DNA from: Micromonospora coxensis
GTDB taxonomy: Bacteria; Actinomycetota; Actinomycetes; Mycobacteriales; Micromonosporaceae
Assembly: GCF_900090295.1 (NCBI RefSeq)
Contig: NZ_LT607753.1
Coordinates: 5,146,001-5,210,000, forward strand
Direction: 5' to 3'
DNA: 64,000 bases
This document shows positions 25,024 to 35,343 of this stretch, piece after piece; position 1 is the first letter of the stretch; every line of letters starts with the position of its first letter. The notes under the pieces were generated by a model. The model ran no database searches. It was not told the DNA's origin and was given only the letters and a program-made list of their open reading frames with translations. A program made the position numbers and the translations under genes.

Positions 25024-26523
25024 ATGACTACCGCAGCCGAGCGCAGCCCGCGCACCTATCAGGTGCGCACCTACGGCTGCCAGATGAACGTGCACGACTC
25101 CGAGCGCATCTCCGGCCTGCTGGAGCAGGCAGGTTACGTCCGCGCCGGCGAGGTCGACGACAACCCGGACGTGGTGGTGTTCAACACCTGCGCCGTCCGG
25201 GAGAACGCCGACAACCGGCTCTACGGCAACCTCGGTCATCTGCGCCCCGTGAAGGACAAGCACCCCGGGATGCAGATCGCCGTGGGCGGCTGCCTGGCCC
25301 AGAAGGACCGCGGCGACATCGTCCGCAAGGCCCCCTGGGTGGACGTGGTCTTCGGCACGCACAACATCGGCTCACTGCCGGTGCTGCTGGAGCGGGCCCG
25401 GCACAACGCCGCCGCCGAGGTGGAGATCCTGGAGTCCCTCGACGTCTTCCCCTCCACGCTGCCGACCCGGCGCGAGTCCACGTACGCCGGCTGGGTGTCG
25501 ATCTCGGTCGGCTGCAACAACACCTGCACGTTCTGCATCGTGCCCTCCCTGCGCGGCAAGGAGAAGGACCGCCGCCCCGGCGACATCCTCTCCGAGGTGC
25601 GCGCCCTGGTCGACGAGGGCGTGCTGGAGGTGACCCTGCTCGGGCAGAACGTCAACTCCTACGGCGTCGAGTTCGGCGACCGGTACGCCTTCGGCAAGCT
25701 GCTGCGTGCCTGCGGCGACATCGACGGGCTGGAGCGGGTCCGGTTCACCAGCCCGCACCCGAAGGACTTCACCGACGACGTGATCGCCGCGATGGCCGAG
25801 ACGCCGAACGTCTGCCACTCGCTGCACATGCCGTTGCAGTCCGGCTCCGACGACGTGCTCAAGGCGATGCGCCGGTCGTACCGGTCGGAGCGCTACCTGG
25901 GGATCATCGAGAAGGTCCGGGCGGCGATGCCGGACGCGGCGATCACCACCGACATCATCGTCGGCTTCCCCGGCGAGACCGAGGCCGACTTCCAGCGCAC
26001 CCTGGACGTGGTGCGCGAGGCCCGGTTCTCCTCGGCGTTCACCTTCCAGTACTCCAAGCGCCCCGGCACCCCGGCCGCCACCATGGACGGCCAACTCCCC
26101 AAGCAGGTCGTGCAGGAGCGCTACGAGCGGCTGATCGCCTGCGTGGAGGAGATCACCTGGGCGGAGAACAAGCGCCTGGTGGGGGAGACCGTCGAGGTGC
26201 TGGTCGCCGTCGGCGAGGGACGCAAGGACGAGCGCACCGGCCGGATGTCCGGCCGGGCCCGCGACGGCCGCCTGGTGCACTTCGACGCGGGCAGCCTGGT
26301 CGGGCAGATCCGCCCCGGCGACATCGTGCACACCACGGTCACCTACGCCGCGCCGCACCACCTCAACGCCGACGGCGAGCCGCTGTCGCACCGGCGTACC
26401 CGGGCCGGTGACGCGGCCGAGGCGGGGCGCTCCCCGCGTACCCCCGGGGTGCTGCTCGGGCTGCCCACGGTCGGTGCGCCGGCCGCGACGCCCGCGCCGA
26501 CGACCGGCTGCGCCGCCCACTGA
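25024..26523 (+). CDS. miaB: tRNA-2-methylthio-N6-dimethylallyladenosine synthase
   Basis: 499 residues. UPF0004 N-terminal domain with three cluster Cys ([21 protein letters not shown]). Radical SAM domain with CNNTCTFC (about residues 163-170). TRAM domain near 375-440 ([13 protein letters not shown]). It adds a methylthio group to i6A37 of tRNAs, acting after MiaA, which is encoded at 31761. The last 60 residues are a Pro/Ala-rich tail seen in actinobacteria. ATG 25024 is chosen; in-frame upstream GTG 25015 is possible. Confidence 0.95.
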   Translation: MTTAAERSPRTYQVRTYGCQMNVHDSERISGLLEQAGYVRAGEVDDNPDVVVFNTCAVRENADNRLYGNLGHLRPVKDKHPGMQIAVGGCLAQKDRGDIVRKAPWVDVVFGTHNIGSLPVLLERARHNAAAEVEILESLDVFPSTLPTRRESTYAGWVSISVGCNNTCTFCIVPSLRGKEKDRRPGDILSEVRALVDEGVLEVTLLGQNVNSYGVEFGDRYAFGKLLRACGDIDGLERVRFTSPHPKDFTDDVIAAMAETPNVCHSLHMPLQSGSDDVLKAMRRSYRSERYLGIIEKVRAAMPDAAITTDIIVGFPGETEADFQRTLDVVREARFSSAFTFQYSKRPGTPAATMDGQLPKQVVQERYERLIACVEEITWAENKRLVGETVEVLVAVGEGRKDERTGRMSGRARDGRLVHFDAGSLVGQIRPGDIVHTTVTYAAPHHLNADGEPLSHRRTRAGDAAEAGRSPRTPGVLLGLPTVGAPAATPAPTTGCAAH

Positions 26524-26833
26524 CGCGAGGTCGGGGCTCGCCACGCCGGCGGGCCCCGACCGCTTCCTCCCCCGGACGCTCAGACCGAGATCCGGCCCGC
26601 GCGTGGAGGCCACGCCGTAGCCGCCGTTGTTGCGGTAGTAGTTGTTGAACACGTGCACCGGGTTGCCGAAGCGGACCGTCGAACCAGTTGTGGTGGTCGA
26701 TCCAGATGTTGGTCGCCGACTCCTGCACGTTGATCGCGTCGTCGTTCCAGTTCCGCACCCCGTTCCCACCTGGACAGAGATCGGCGGCCGCCACCCTCCT
26801 GGTGACGGCCGCCGATCACGGAGACGGTGGTGC
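26524..26833. other. 310-bp gap holding a pectate lyase relic and the cellulase terminator region
   Basis: Between the miaB stop and the cellulase stop there is no intact gene. The middle (about 26600-26770) is the decayed pectate lyase fragment listed separately. GGCGGCCGCC...GGCGGCCGCCGATC near 26785-26815 can pair as a hairpin at the end of the cellulase gene. Confidence 0.6.
26600..26768 (-). pseudogene. Remnant of a polysaccharide lyase family 1 pectate lyase
   Basis: On the minus strand one frame reads NWNDDAINVQESATNIWIDH, followed after a frame change near 26684 by VRFGNPVHVFNNYYRNNGGY. These are the two best-conserved blocks of PL1 pectate lyases (the DAI...WIDH active-site strand and the RFG-VHVFNNYY strand). 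They are normally well over 60 residues apart but here are directly fused and out of frame, so an internal deletion plus frameshift is evident. Both ends of the gene are also missing. It neighbours an intact secreted cellulase in the same orientation, suggesting a former plant-polymer cluster. Confidence 0.8.
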
Positions 26834-28543
<1,710 letters not shown>

Positions 28544-28745
28544 TCATCGGGTACGCGGACGAGCGTCAACGGGCCGTGTCACGTGGACGGCCACTCGCGG
28601 ACAGTGCCGGCGACCTCCGACGGCGCCCCGCGCCGCCGGTGCCCTCGCGCCGGTGATCGACCTGACTCTGCGCCCATTCTGATCAGCGCACCTCGATGCG
28701 TCAACCGGCCCGACCAGCCTCGACCCAGGACGACGCTTTCCTGCC

Positions 28746-28802
28746 CACGCGGCCCGGCACCGCACCGCTCGCCTCACGCGGCCCGGCACCGCACCGCTCG
28801 CC
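28746..28802. repeat. Direct repeat, two 28-bp copies
   Basis: Two identical copies, 28746-28773 and 28775-28802, each starting CACGCGGCCCGGCACC and separated by one T. Confidence 0.9.
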
Positions 28803-28883
28803 GCCCCCGCCCACCCGTGCTCCCCGCTCCGCCGCCCCGCGCCCGTGCTCCTCCGCGCCGCCGCCCCTCACGGTGAGCGCCGC

Positions 28884-28943
28884 GCACTTTCAGAGAATGA
28901 GTGCCTATTCCACGTCGAATAGGCACTCGTTCTCTGAAAGTGC
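28884..28943. repeat. Long intergenic palindrome (27-bp arms)
   Basis: The left arm (28884-28910) starts GCACTTTCAGAGAA and the right arm (28917-28943) is its reverse complement with a single T/C difference, which is still G-U pairable in RNA. The spacer is CACGTC. The element is clearly richer in A/T than its flanks. It sits between two same-strand genes, far from either stop. It looks like a REP- or MITE-like unit rather than a normal terminator. Confidence 0.85.
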
Positions 28944-28993
28944 ACGCGCGAGGGGGGTGGGGGGCGGGGTGCGGGGGTGGGGTGGGGGAAGGG

Positions 28994-29029
28994 GCGAGCC
29001 CTCGGTCCCGGGTGGGGCCGAGGGCTCGC
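28994..29029 (-). terminator. Terminator of the DUF349 gene
   Basis: A perfect 12-bp stem (28994-29005 with 29018-29029) lies 13 bp after the DUF349 stop. A G-rich tract on the plus strand (C-rich in the transcript) follows. Confidence 0.75.
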
Positions 29030-29042
29030 GGGAGTGGTCGGG

Positions 29043-30251
29043 TCAGCCGGCCTGCTCGGCCAGCTGGAGGAACTGCCGCTTGGAGGCGAGGGCCTGCTCG
29101 GCCTCCTTGATCCGGCGGGCGTCCCCGGCGGCCTGGGCGCGGGCCAGCCGCTCCTCCGCCTCGGCGACCTGCGCCCGCATCTGGGCGAGCAGCGGGTTGT
29201 CCTGCGGGGTGGTGCGCCGCCAGGCCGAGTCCATGACCTCGCGGACCTTGTCGTCGACGGCGCGCAGCCGCCGCTCCAGCCCGGCGGCGGCCTCGCGCGG
29301 CACCCGGCCGGCCTCGTGCCACTGCGCCTGGATCTCCCGCAGCTTGGCCTGCGCGCCCTTCGGGTCACCCTCGACGTCGAGCGCCTCGGCCTCGGCGAGC
29401 AGCGCCTGCTTGCGCTCCAGGTTGGCCCGCTGCTCGTTGTCCCGGGCGGAGAAGACCTCACTGCGCCGGCTGAAGAACGCGTCCTGCGCGGCGCGGAACC
29501 GTTCCCAGAGCTTCTGCTCGGCCTCCTTGGAGGCGCGCGGGGCGGCCTTCCACTGGTTCATCAGGTCCTTGAGCTGGTTGGCGGTGGCCGCCCACTCGGT
29601 GGAGTCCTTCAGCTTCTCCGCCTCGGCGACCAGCTCCTCCTTGACCGTCTGCGCCTGCTTGCGCTGCTGGTCGAGGGAGGCGAAGTGGGCGCCCCGGCGG
29701 CGGGTGAAGCCGTCCCGGGCGGCGGCGAACCGCTTCCACAGCTCACCGTCGATCTTCTTGTCGACCCCGCGGATGGTCTTCCACTCGTCGAGGATCTCCT
29801 TGAGCCGGTCCCCGGCGGTCTTCCAGCCGGTCGACTCGGCGGCGAGCTTCTCCGCCTCCTCGACCAGGGCGGTCTTGCGGGCGAGCGCCTCGACCCGGGC
29901 CGCGTCCTTGGCGGCGCGTGCCTCGCCGGCCTTCTCCTCGGCGACGGCGGCGAGCTTGTCCAGCCGCGCGGCCAGCGCGTCGATGTCGCCGACGACGTGC
30001 GCCTCGGCCAGTGAGGCGCGGATCCGGCGGATCGTGGTCAGCGAGTGGCCGGCGTCCGCCGCGCCCGAGTTGAGCCGGGCCTCGGTGAGGTCCACCTCGG
30101 TCACCAGGTCGGCGAAGCGCCGGGCGAAGTGGGCCAGCCCTTCCTCCGGGGCTCCCGCCTGCCAGGATCCGACCACCCGCTCGCCCTCGGCGGTCTTGAC
30201 GTACACGGTGCCGTCCGCGTCCACCCGTCCGAAGGCAGTCCAGTCGCTCAT
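29043..30251 (-). CDS. DUF349 domain-containing protein
   Basis: 402 residues. After a short N-terminal domain (SDWTAFGRVDADGTVYVKTAEG), the rest is Ala/Glu/Lys-rich and almost wholly helical. It contains several DUF349 repeats, each with a W in a pattern such as LKEILDEWKTIRGVDKKIDGELWKRF or LKDLMNQWKAAPRASKEAEQ (cited in outline). The family function is unknown; the protein looks like an elongated helical bundle. No signal peptide. ATG at 30251. It has its own terminator and is divergent from the next gene. Confidence 0.85.
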   Translation of the reverse strand: MSDWTAFGRVDADGTVYVKTAEGERVVGSWQAGAPEEGLAHFARRFADLVTEVDLTEARLNSGAADAGHSLTTIRRIRASLAEAHVVGDIDALAARLDKLAAVAEEKAGEARAAKDAARVEALARKTALVEEAEKLAAESTGWKTAGDRLKEILDEWKTIRGVDKKIDGELWKRFAAARDGFTRRRGAHFASLDQQRKQAQTVKEELVAEAEKLKDSTEWAATANQLKDLMNQWKAAPRASKEAEQKLWERFRAAQDAFFSRRSEVFSARDNEQRANLERKQALLAEAEALDVEGDPKGAQAKLREIQAQWHEAGRVPREAAAGLERRLRAVDDKVREVMDSAWRRTTPQDNPLLAQMRAQVAEAEERLARAQAAGDARRIKEAEQALASKRQFLQLAEQAG

Positions 30252-30437
30252 GTGCCCATCCTCGTTCTCCCGGCGTCGACGGGACAGCCCCCTCGATCGC
30301 CGCCACGGCGCAGCCAAGTTGCTCTCGGCATTGTCACAGGTCCGACCCCGTCCGCGTCGAGCGCCTGTCTCTGACCGTGACCATACGGTGTCCTAGCACC
30401 CACAGACAGGCTTCCTGGGGGGAGTGTCGCAATCGGA

Positions 30438-30462
30438 CGTACGATGTACGGTACAACGTACG
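30438..30462. promoter_or_regulatory. Inverted-repeat operator candidate
   Basis: Arms CGTACGATGTAC (30438-30449) and GTACAACGTACG (30451-30462) are reverse complements with one mismatch around a central G. The form is typical of TetR-family operators. It ends 41 bp before the chosen start of the SnoaL-like gene. No regulator gene is adjacent. Confidence 0.55.
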
Positions 30463-30503
30463 AGGTGCCGGACGCACGGATCCGGCCCGCCGAGGAGGAG
30501 CAG

Positions 30504-30953
30504 ATGACGCAGTCCCGCAGCCGGATGACGCCCCCGGTCGACGAGGGGTTCGTGCCCGACGCGGCCGACCTGGCCGCGCTCGACGAGTGGTTCCGCCGGT
30601 ACGACGCGCTCGCCGAGGCGGGCGACGTGGCCGGCACCGCCGAGCTGGCGATGTTCCCGCTCAACACGGTCACCGACGACGCGGCCGGGGAGGGCTCCGC
30701 CCGCCAGCTCGACCGCGCGGCGTACCTGGAGATGATGGGCGGAGTGCTCGGTGGCGGGGGCGACCTGCGGATGGAGTCGCGGCGGACGCCGTACTTCCTC
30801 ACCCGCAGCCTCGCCGTCGTCCTCACCGAGGCCGAGTTCACCGTCGACGGCGAGCGGCAGCGGGTGCGCTACGCCGACCTGCTGGTCAAGGTCGACGGCC
30901 AGTGGCGGTTCCAGACCATGGTGCAGGGCGGCTGGGGCGGCCAGGCGGGCTGA
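30504..30953 (+). CDS. SnoaL/NTF2-like protein
   Basis: 149 residues. DLAALDEWFRRYDALAEAGD, a long insert and then VRYADLLVKVDGQWRFQTMVQGGW give the NTF2-like pattern (opening helix, final pair of strands). The reaction is unknown. ATG at 30504 is chosen because GAGGAGGAG lies 4-6 bp upstream; an earlier ATG at 30444 lies inside the palindromic operator, making it unlikely. The operator suggests inducible expression. Confidence 0.65.
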   Translation: MTQSRSRMTPPVDEGFVPDAADLAALDEWFRRYDALAEAGDVAGTAELAMFPLNTVTDDAAGEGSARQLDRAAYLEMMGGVLGGGGDLRMESRRTPYFLTRSLAVVLTEAEFTVDGERQRVRYADLLVKVDGQWRFQTMVQGGWGGQAG

Positions 30954-31032
30954 CCATCGGCGGCGACCCGGCGACCCGGCGCCCCGCCGGCCCGGACCGC
31001 CGGGCCAGGGGCGCCGGGCGCCACCGGGCCGA

Positions 31033-31038
31033 TACGGT
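31033..31038 (+). promoter_or_regulatory. -10 hexamer TACGGT of a leaderless promoter
   Basis: TACGGT lies 6 bp before the GTG at 31045; there is no ribosome binding site. Confidence 0.4.
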
Positions 31039-31044
31039 TGCCGG

Positions 31045-31764
31045 GTGCCCCTGGTCGCCGCCGCCGTCTGCCCCCACCCGCCGCTGATCGTCCCCGAGCT
31101 GGCCGGCGCCGCCGCGCCGGAGCTGGACGACCTGCGTACCGCCTGCGACGCCGCCGTCGCCGGGCTCCTGGACTCGGGCGCCCGCCGGATCGTGGTGGTC
31201 GGTGACGGGCCGGCGACCCGCTCCTACGGCCTGCCCTTCCACGGTTCGCTCGCCCCGTGGGGGGCCGACGTCGAGGTCTGTCTCGGCAGCCCGCGCCCGG
31301 ACCGGCCGGACCTGCTGCCGCTGAGCCTGACCATCGGGGCGTGGCTGCTGCGCCGCAGCCCGACCGGGCCGTCCTCGGTGGCCCGGATGCACGCCCTGGC
31401 CGCCGACGCCGACCCGGCCGACTGCGCCGCGCTGGGCGGCGGCTTCCGCGCCGACGTCGACTGGGGGCTGCTGGTGATGGGCGACGGGTCGGCCTGTCGC
31501 GGCCCGAAGTCGCCCGGCTACGACGACCCGCGCGCCGAGGCGTACGACGACGGGGTCGCCCGGGCCCTGGCCGACGCGGACGCCGCGGCCCTGCTCGACC
31601 TGGACCCGGCGCTCTCGGCGGAGCTGAAGGCCGCCGGGCGGGCGCCCTGGCAGGTGCTGGCCGGCGCGGCCCGCGCGGCGGGCGGCGAGTGGCGCGGCGA
31701 GCTGCGCCACTACTCGGCCCCCTACGGCGTTGCCTACTTCGTGGCGTCCTGGGAGCGGGTGTGA
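31045..31764 (+). CDS. LigB-like class III extradiol dioxygenase family protein
   Basis: 239 residues. AAAVCPHPPLIVPELAG at the start has the metal-binding His pair pattern of the LigB superfamily. The middle contains RIVVVGDGPATRSYG and SLAPWGADVEV, and DWGLLVMGDGSACRGPKSPGYDD is also typical. In actinobacteria this gene regularly precedes miaA. Whether it still opens aromatic rings is doubtful; a role linked to tRNA modification is unproven. GTG start; its stop overlaps the miaA GTG by 4 bp. Confidence 0.75.
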   Translation: MPLVAAAVCPHPPLIVPELAGAAAPELDDLRTACDAAVAGLLDSGARRIVVVGDGPATRSYGLPFHGSLAPWGADVEVCLGSPRPDRPDLLPLSLTIGAWLLRRSPTGPSSVARMHALAADADPADCAALGGGFRADVDWGLLVMGDGSACRGPKSPGYDDPRAEAYDDGVARALADADAAALLDLDPALSAELKAAGRAPWQVLAGAARAAGGEWRGELRHYSAPYGVAYFVASWERV

Positions 31765-32672
31765 GCGGCACCGTCGTGGCCGTGGTCGGGCCGACCGCGG
31801 CCGGGAAGTCGGCGCTGAGCATCGCCCTCGCGCACGCCCTCGACGGCGAGGTGGTCAACGCCGACTCGATGCAGCTCTACCGGGGCATGGACATCGGCAC
31901 GGCGAAGCTGACCCCGGCCGAGCGGGAGGGCGTGCCGCACCACCTGCTCGACATCTGGGAGGTGACCGAGCCGGCCAGCGTCGCCGAGTACCAGAAGCTG
32001 GCCCGCGCCGCGGTCGACGACATCCTGGCCCGGGGCAAGGTGCCGCTGCTGGTCGGCGGCTCGGGGCTCTACGTGCGGGCGGTGCTGGAGCAGTTCGAGT
32101 TCCCCGGCACCGACCCGGCGGTGCGGGAGCGGCTGGAGGGGGAGTTGGCGGCCGTCGGCCCCGCCCCGCTGTACGAGCGGCTGCGCGAGGCCGACCCGGC
32201 CGCGGCGGCGAGCATCCTGCCCGGCAACGGCCGGCGGATCGTGCGGGCCCTGGAGGTGATCGAGCTGACCGGCGCGCCGTTCACCGCCTCCCTGCCGCAG
32301 CCCACGCCGTACTACCCGGCGGTGCAGCTCGGCGTCGACCTGGACACCGCGCTGCTGGACGAGCGGATCGCGCTGCGGGTGGACCGGATGTGGACCGACG
32401 GGCTGGTCGACGAGACGCGGGCGCTGCTCGGGCGCGGCCTGGCCGAGGGACGTACCGCCAGCCGGGCGCTCGGCTACCAGCAGGTGCTGCGCTTCCTCGC
32501 CGGCGAGACGACCGAGGCCGAGGCGCACGACGAGACGGTCCGGGCCACCCGCCGGTTCGTCCGCCGGCAGCGCTCCTGGTTCCGCCGCGACCCGCGCGTC
32601 CACTGGCTGGACTCGGCCGCGCCGTCGTTCACCGACACTGCCCTGCGAACGGTGGCCGCGCATCGGGGATGA
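31761..32672 (+). CDS. miaA: tRNA dimethylallyltransferase
   Basis: 303 residues. P-loop GPTAAGKSALS (about residues 9-19), NADSMQLYRGMDIGTAKL, PHHLLDIWEV, LVGGSGLYVRA and RALGYQQVLRFL are all IPP-transferase motifs. It attaches the dimethylallyl group to A37 of tRNAs reading UNN codons, the substrate for MiaB. GTG overlaps the upstream stop by 4 bp; dapF follows after 7 bp. Confidence 0.96.
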   Translation: MSGTVVAVVGPTAAGKSALSIALAHALDGEVVNADSMQLYRGMDIGTAKLTPAEREGVPHHLLDIWEVTEPASVAEYQKLARAAVDDILARGKVPLLVGGSGLYVRAVLEQFEFPGTDPAVRERLEGELAAVGPAPLYERLREADPAAAASILPGNGRRIVRALEVIELTGAPFTASLPQPTPYYPAVQLGVDLDTALLDERIALRVDRMWTDGLVDETRALLGRGLAEGRTASRALGYQQVLRFLAGETTEAEAHDETVRATRRFVRRQRSWFRRDPRVHWLDSAAPSFTDTALRTVAAHRG

Positions 32673-32679
32673 TGGGGGC

Positions 32680-33525
32680 GTGGAGTTCACCAAGGGCCAC
32701 GGCACCGGCAACGACTTCGTCATCCTGCCCGACCCGGACGGCACGCTGGACCTGACGCCGGGGCTGGTCGCCGCGATCTGCGACCGGCGGCGCGGCGTCG
32801 GCGGCGACGGCGTGCTGCGCGTCGTCCGGGCCGGTAAGCATCCCGAGGGCGCCGGCCTGGCCGGCGAGGCCGAGTGGTTCATGGACTACTGGAACTCCGA
32901 CGGCTCGTTCGCCGAGATGTGCGGCAACGGGGCCCGGGTCTTCGTCCGCTACCTGCTGGAGACCGGGCTGGCCACGCCGTCCGGCGCGGCGCTGCCGGTG
33001 GCCACCCGGGCCGGCGTCGTGCGCGCGCGGGTCGGGGCCGACGCCATCGCCGTCGAGATGCGCCGCCCCCGGGTGTACGACGCGTCGACCGCGACCCTGG
33101 GCGGGCTGACCCTGCCCGGCGCGGCGGTGGACGTCGGCAACCCGCACCTGGTCTGCGCGCTCCCCGCCGGGCTGGACCTGGCCGGCCTCGACCTCACCCG
33201 CGCGCCCGAGTTCGATCCGACGGTCTTCCCGGCCGGGGTGAACGTCGAGTTCACCGCCCCGGGCGAGCCGGTCGCCGGCGCCGACGGGCACGTGCTCATG
33301 CGGGTGTACGAGCGCGGCTCCGCCGAGACGCTCTCCTGCGGCACCGGGGCGTGCGCGGTCGGCGCGGTGGCGCTGCGCGACGCCGGCCTCGACACCGGCA
33401 CCGTGGCGGTGGACGTCCCCGGTGGCCGCCTCACCGTCACCGTGACCGACGACTCCTGCTGGCTCTCGGGCCCGGCCGTCCTGGTAGCCACCGGCGAACT
33501 GGTCCCGGCGGCGCTGCACCCCTGA
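32680..33525 (+). CDS. dapF: Diaminopimelate epimerase
   Basis: 281 residues. It begins with the family motif FTKGHGTGNDFV. The catalytic Cys pair is in AEMCGNGARVF (about residue 80) and LSCGTGACAVGA (about residue 220). It converts LL- to meso-diaminopimelate for lysine and peptidoglycan synthesis. GTG at 32680, 7 bp after miaA. Part of the LigB-miaA-dapF operon, ending at the hairpin at 33579. Confidence 0.96.
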   Translation: MEFTKGHGTGNDFVILPDPDGTLDLTPGLVAAICDRRRGVGGDGVLRVVRAGKHPEGAGLAGEAEWFMDYWNSDGSFAEMCGNGARVFVRYLLETGLATPSGAALPVATRAGVVRARVGADAIAVEMRRPRVYDASTATLGGLTLPGAAVDVGNPHLVCALPAGLDLAGLDLTRAPEFDPTVFPAGVNVEFTAPGEPVAGADGHVLMRVYERGSAETLSCGTGACAVGAVALRDAGLDTGTVAVDVPGGRLTVTVTDDSCWLSGPAVLVATGELVPAALHP

Positions 33526-33578
33526 ACTCCGGCCCCGGCCACCCGGCCGGACCGCCCGCCCCGGTCGCCCGCTGTGCG

Positions 33579-33638
33579 GTGATCAAGAAGTTTGCGTCCC
33601 TCCCGCCGCCGATCGCGTCCCCAAACCTCTTGATCACC
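33579..33638. terminator. Palindrome between convergent dapF and malic enzyme genes
   Basis: Arms 33579-33595 (starting GGTGATCAAGAAG) and 33622-33638 pair over 17 bp with one mismatch; the loop is 26 bp. The arms are A/T-richer than the surroundings. It can serve both convergent genes as terminator but also looks like a recurrent REP-like sequence. Confidence 0.65.
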
Positions 33639-33695
33639 GGAGCGAGGCCGCGGTGCGGCGGGCGGTGCAGGCGGGGAGGGGGCGCGGTGGGGCGG

Positions 33696-35168
33696 TCAGG
33701 GGGTGGCGGAGGCGTTGGCGGCGATCTCGGGGAGGTCGGCAGGGCCCGGGTCGGCCGCGGGGGGCGGGGTGGACGCCGGGTTCTGGGCCGCCGCGCGGAC
33801 GGCCGCCGCGACCGCCGGGGCGACCCGGGAGTCGAAGACGCTCGGCACGATCACCGTCGGATTGATCTTGTCCTCGCCGACCACGTCCGCGATCGCCCGG
33901 GCGGCGGCGATCGCCATCTCCTCGGTGAACTCCTCGGCGTGCGCGTCCAGCATGCCCCGGAACACGCCGGGGAAGGCGAGCACGTTGTTGATCTGGTTCG
34001 GCTGGTCCGAGCGGCCGGTGGCGACCACGGCGGCGTGCTTGCGCGCCTCCCGGGGGTCGACCTCCGGGTCGGGGTTGGCCAGCGCGAAGACGATCGCGTC
34101 CTTGGCCATGGTGGCGATGTCGTCACCGGTGAGCAGGTTCGGCGCGCTCACCCCGATGAAGACGTCCGCGTCCCGGACCGCCCCGGGCAGGTCACCGGAG
34201 TAGTTGTCCCTGTTGGTGTTCTCCGCCAGCCACTGCCAGGCCGGGTTGAGCCCGCTCTGGCCGCGGTGCAGGGCGCCCTGCCGGTCGTACGCGATGATGT
34301 CGCCCACGCCCTGGCGCAGCAGCAGCTTCATGATCGCGGTGCCGGCCGCGCCGGCCCCGGAGACCACCACCCGGACGTCGGCGAGCTGCTTGCCCACGAC
34401 GCGCAGCGCGTTGGTCAGCGCGGCGAGCACGCAGATCGCGGTGCCGTGCTGGTCGTCGTGGAAGACCGGGATGTCCAGCGCCTCGCGCAGCCGGGCCTCG
34501 ATCTCGAAGCAGCGCGGCGCGGCGATGTCCTCCAGGTTGATCCCGCCGTACGCGGGGGCGATCGCCTTGACGATCTGCACGATCTCGTCGGTGTCCTGGG
34601 TGTCCAGGACCACCGGCCAGGCGTCCACCCCGCCGAAGCGCTTGAACAGCGCCGCCTTGCCCTCCATCACCGGCAGCGACGCCGCCGGCCCGAGGTTGCC
34701 CAGGCCCAGCACCGCCGAGCCGTCGCTGACCACGGCGACGGTGTTGCGCTTGATGGTCAGCCGCCGGGCGTCCGCCGGGTTCTCCGCGATCGCCATGCAG
34801 ACCCGGGCCACCCCGGGGGTGTACGCCCGCGACAGCTCGTCCCGGGTGCGCAGGGACACCTTCGAGTGCACCTCGATCTTGCCGCCGAGGTGCAGCAGGA
34901 AGGTGCGGTCGGAGACCTTGCGCACGTCCACCCCGTCGAGCGCGGTCAGCGCGTCGACCACCTGGTCGGCGTGGCCGGTGTCGGCGGTGTCACAGGTGAG
35001 GTCGACGATCACGTGGGTCGGGTCGGAGTCGACCACGTCCAGCGCGGTGACGATCGCGCCGGCCTCGCCGACGGAGGTGGTCAACCGGCCGATGGAGGAG
35101 GCGTCCGCGGGCACCGCGATCCGGATCGTGATCGAGAATCCGGCACTCGGAAGTCGGGTGATGGCCAC
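33696..35168 (-). CDS. NAD-dependent malic enzyme with N-terminal ACT domain
   Basis: 490 residues. An ACT-like regulatory domain at about 10-85 (SITIRIAVPADASSIGRLTTSVGEAG, cited in part). Malic enzyme domain with the catalytic Tyr in YTPGVARVC, the Lys in TIKRNTVAVVSDGSAVLG, the metal ligands in FEIEARLREALDIPVFHDDQ and the Rossmann motif VVSGAGAAGTAI. It oxidatively decarboxylates malate to pyruvate. The family is the short bacterial type; NAD use is the common case but is not certain. ATG at 35168, divergent from hflX. Confidence 0.9.
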   Translation of the reverse strand: MAITRLPSAGFSITIRIAVPADASSIGRLTTSVGEAGAIVTALDVVDSDPTHVIVDLTCDTADTGHADQVVDALTALDGVDVRKVSDRTFLLHLGGKIEVHSKVSLRTRDELSRAYTPGVARVCMAIAENPADARRLTIKRNTVAVVSDGSAVLGLGNLGPAASLPVMEGKAALFKRFGGVDAWPVVLDTQDTDEIVQIVKAIAPAYGGINLEDIAAPRCFEIEARLREALDIPVFHDDQHGTAICVLAALTNALRVVGKQLADVRVVVSGAGAAGTAIMKLLLRQGVGDIIAYDRQGALHRGQSGLNPAWQWLAENTNRDNYSGDLPGAVRDADVFIGVSAPNLLTGDDIATMAKDAIVFALANPDPEVDPREARKHAAVVATGRSDQPNQINNVLAFPGVFRGMLDAHAEEFTEEMAIAAARAIADVVGEDKINPTVIVPSVFDSRVAPAVAAAVRAAAQNPASTPPPAADPGPADLPEIAANASATP

Positions 35169-35343
35169 GCGGTTCCCTCCGTCGACGCTGAGCGGCTCGC
35201 CAGCATTTCTACTCGCCCACCCGGGCCGACGGGCAGCCGGCCCCGTATTTGCGGGGGTCCGTCACGGGCATATAGCGGGTGCGCCGGGCGTTGGCACATG
35301 TCAGGATTGCTTCCTACGTGACCAAACGGACAGGAGACTCAGT

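Noticed and set aside
28774..29322. Minus-strand frame through the palindrome at 28.9 kb
   Set aside because: Its odd peptide stretches come from the inverted repeat and the out-of-frame DUF349 gene.
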